From positions 1 through 7,303 of the forward strand of contig JARFQZ010000080.1 of the NCBI GenBank assembly GCA_029287515.1: a stretch of 7,303 nt of DNA. The letters are read 5' to 3'. Source of the DNA: Lysobacterales bacterium (GTDB taxonomy: Bacteria; Pseudomonadota; Gammaproteobacteria; Xanthomonadales; SZUA-36). Positions 6,627 through 7,303 of this stretch are shown in pieces. Positions within the stretch are counted from its first letter, which is position 1; every line of letters starts with the position of its first letter. The position numbers and the translations under genes are program-made. The notes below the pieces were generated by a model, which was not told where the DNA came from, ran no database searches, and was given only the letters and a program-made list of their open reading frames with translations.

Positions 6627-6667
6627 TGTTCAGTAAGCCTCGTTAGTCCTCTCTGGCCGTCCGGACT

Positions 6668-7252
6668 TCAATCGGATTTTGAATTCGACCCGGGCGCCAA
6701 TGCCACTGCAGTCGAATTCTCATCGCGGTAAAAAGTGTAGGACAGCGTTATTTCCTTTATATGTTCTGGTAAGTCCGGCTGGATGAAATAGTACACCGGC
6801 ATTTCCTTGGTTTCGTTTGCCTGCAGAACCTGCTCGGTGAAGCAGAAACACTCGGTTTTGACGAAATACAGGCTGGCTTCGGGCGGGGTTACATTGTAGA
6901 TCGCCCGTCCCGCCACGGCCTGGTCTTCCGGGTTCATCGCCAGGTAGAAAGCTTCCGTCATCTCTCCCAGGGTGACCATGGCCGATTTGTCTTTGGCTTC
7001 GAATACCCACGGCAACCCGGAATTGACCGTTGCATCAAAGCGAATCTTGATCTGCCGGTCTGATTTCTGCACTGCGCCTGGGTTTTCAACGACCTTGACG
7101 CCACGGCCGCCCAGCCCGGTCAGGTCGCAAAAGACGTTGTACAACGGCCACATGGCGAATCCAAAACCGAACATGCCCACGGCCAGCAATACCAGTTTTC
7201 GCACCAGTTTGCGATGTGAAATCCGGCCAGTTTGTGAAGTGCTGGTGCTCAT
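6668..7252 (-). CDS. ctaG: Cytochrome c oxidase assembly protein CtaG/Cox11
   Basis: Membrane-tethered periplasmic copper chaperone that supplies copper to the Cu(B) centre of subunit I. The 194-residue product has a short basic N-terminus, one membrane helix (about 20-38) and the Cox11 beta-domain. Features: GFAMWPLYNVFCDLTGLGG (31-49) with the conserved membrane-proximal C42; a GLPWVFEAK strand (79-87); FYLAMNP (102-108); and the copper motif ECFCFTEQ with C135 and C137. PVYYFIQPDLP (152-162) and the ITLSYTFY strand (168-175) complete the fold. The length is usual for the bacterial family. The frame is open to an ATG at 7291, but I prefer 7252: it lies 1 bp after the stop of the upstream small ORF and gives the usual N-terminus. 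The ribosome-binding site is weak, so translation may be coupled to that ORF. It belongs to the coxB-coxA-ctaG-coxIII type unit, whose first genes are outside. Confidence 0.95.
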   Translation of the reverse strand: MSTSTSQTGRISHRKLVRKLVLLAVGMFGFGFAMWPLYNVFCDLTGLGGRGVKVVENPGAVQKSDRQIKIRFDATVNSGLPWVFEAKDKSAMVTLGEMTEAFYLAMNPEDQAVAGRAIYNVTPPEASLYFVKTECFCFTEQVLQANETKEMPVYYFIQPDLPEHIKEITLSYTFYRDENSTAVALAPGSNSKSD

Positions 7253-7253
7253 A

Positions 7254-7303
7254 TCAGCGCCCAATGACCCCTGACAGCACAAAAGCGACAAAGATCATGG
7301 CGG
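7254..7303 (-). CDS. C-terminal tail of a small hydrophobic protein upstream of ctaG (partial)
   Basis: Reading inward from the right edge, an open frame encodes AMIFVAFVLSGVIGR and then TGA (7256-7254), one base before the ctaG ATG. The tail is almost wholly hydrophobic, like the end of a membrane helix. In related oxidase clusters a very small single-helix protein, often called cytochrome oxidase small assembly protein, sits between coxA and ctaG. The position and composition fit, but only 15 residues are visible. An internal ATG (7298) could even be a start. The tail does not look like the usual CoxA C-terminus. The identity is inferred. Confidence 0.45.
   Translation of the reverse strand, partial: AMIFVAFVLSGVIGR

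Overview
The window reads as a chromosomal segment of an aerobic, moderately GC-rich gammaproteobacterium. It carries the assembly half of an aa3-type cytochrome c oxidase locus followed by the 5' part of gcvP. The gene order (small ORF, ctaG, coxIII, DUF2909, SURF1, SCO-like protein, ctaA, ctaB) matches the arrangement I recall from Pseudomonas and relatives, and the CoxIII N-terminus resembles theirs. Genus cannot be fixed from the sequence alone.

Layout, from the right edge leftwards. Almost everything is on the minus strand. At 7303-7254 is the hydrophobic C-terminal tail of a small ORF. It is followed by ctaG/cox11 (7252-6668), the Cu(B) insertion factor, and by oxidase subunit III (6626-5757). 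A hairpin at 5710-5731 then separates coxIII from a convergent plus-strand gene, a two-TM DUF2909 protein (5460-5705). That gene has its own extended -10 promoter, 5 bp from the SURF1 start codon. Left of it is a tightly packed minus-strand cluster: SURF1 (5415-4690), a membrane-anchored SCO-like thioredoxin-fold protein (4693-4091, overlapping by 4 bp), heme A synthase ctaA (4088-3099, 2 bp gap) and heme O synthase ctaB (3094-2219, 4 bp gap). gcvP begins 31 bp after ctaB and runs off the left edge just after its PLP-lysine motif.

How the genes work together. CtaB farnesylates protoheme IX to heme O and CtaA oxidises it to heme A. SURF1 helps place heme A in subunit I. CtaG delivers copper to Cu(B). 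The SCO-like protein has a CxxxC pair, which suggests a copper or thiol role. Subunit III is a structural core subunit. GcvP is one-carbon/glycine metabolism with no functional link to oxidase assembly; its position looks like simple adjacency, possibly with read-through.

The gene content is mostly a well-known locus. I see no mobile elements, CRISPR, tRNA or rRNA, and no clear new system. The points most worth a second look are the SCO-like protein, which appears to lack the copper-ligand histidine, and the crowded divergent regulatory region between SURF1 and the DUF2909 gene. No gene-free stretch exceeds about 55 bp.
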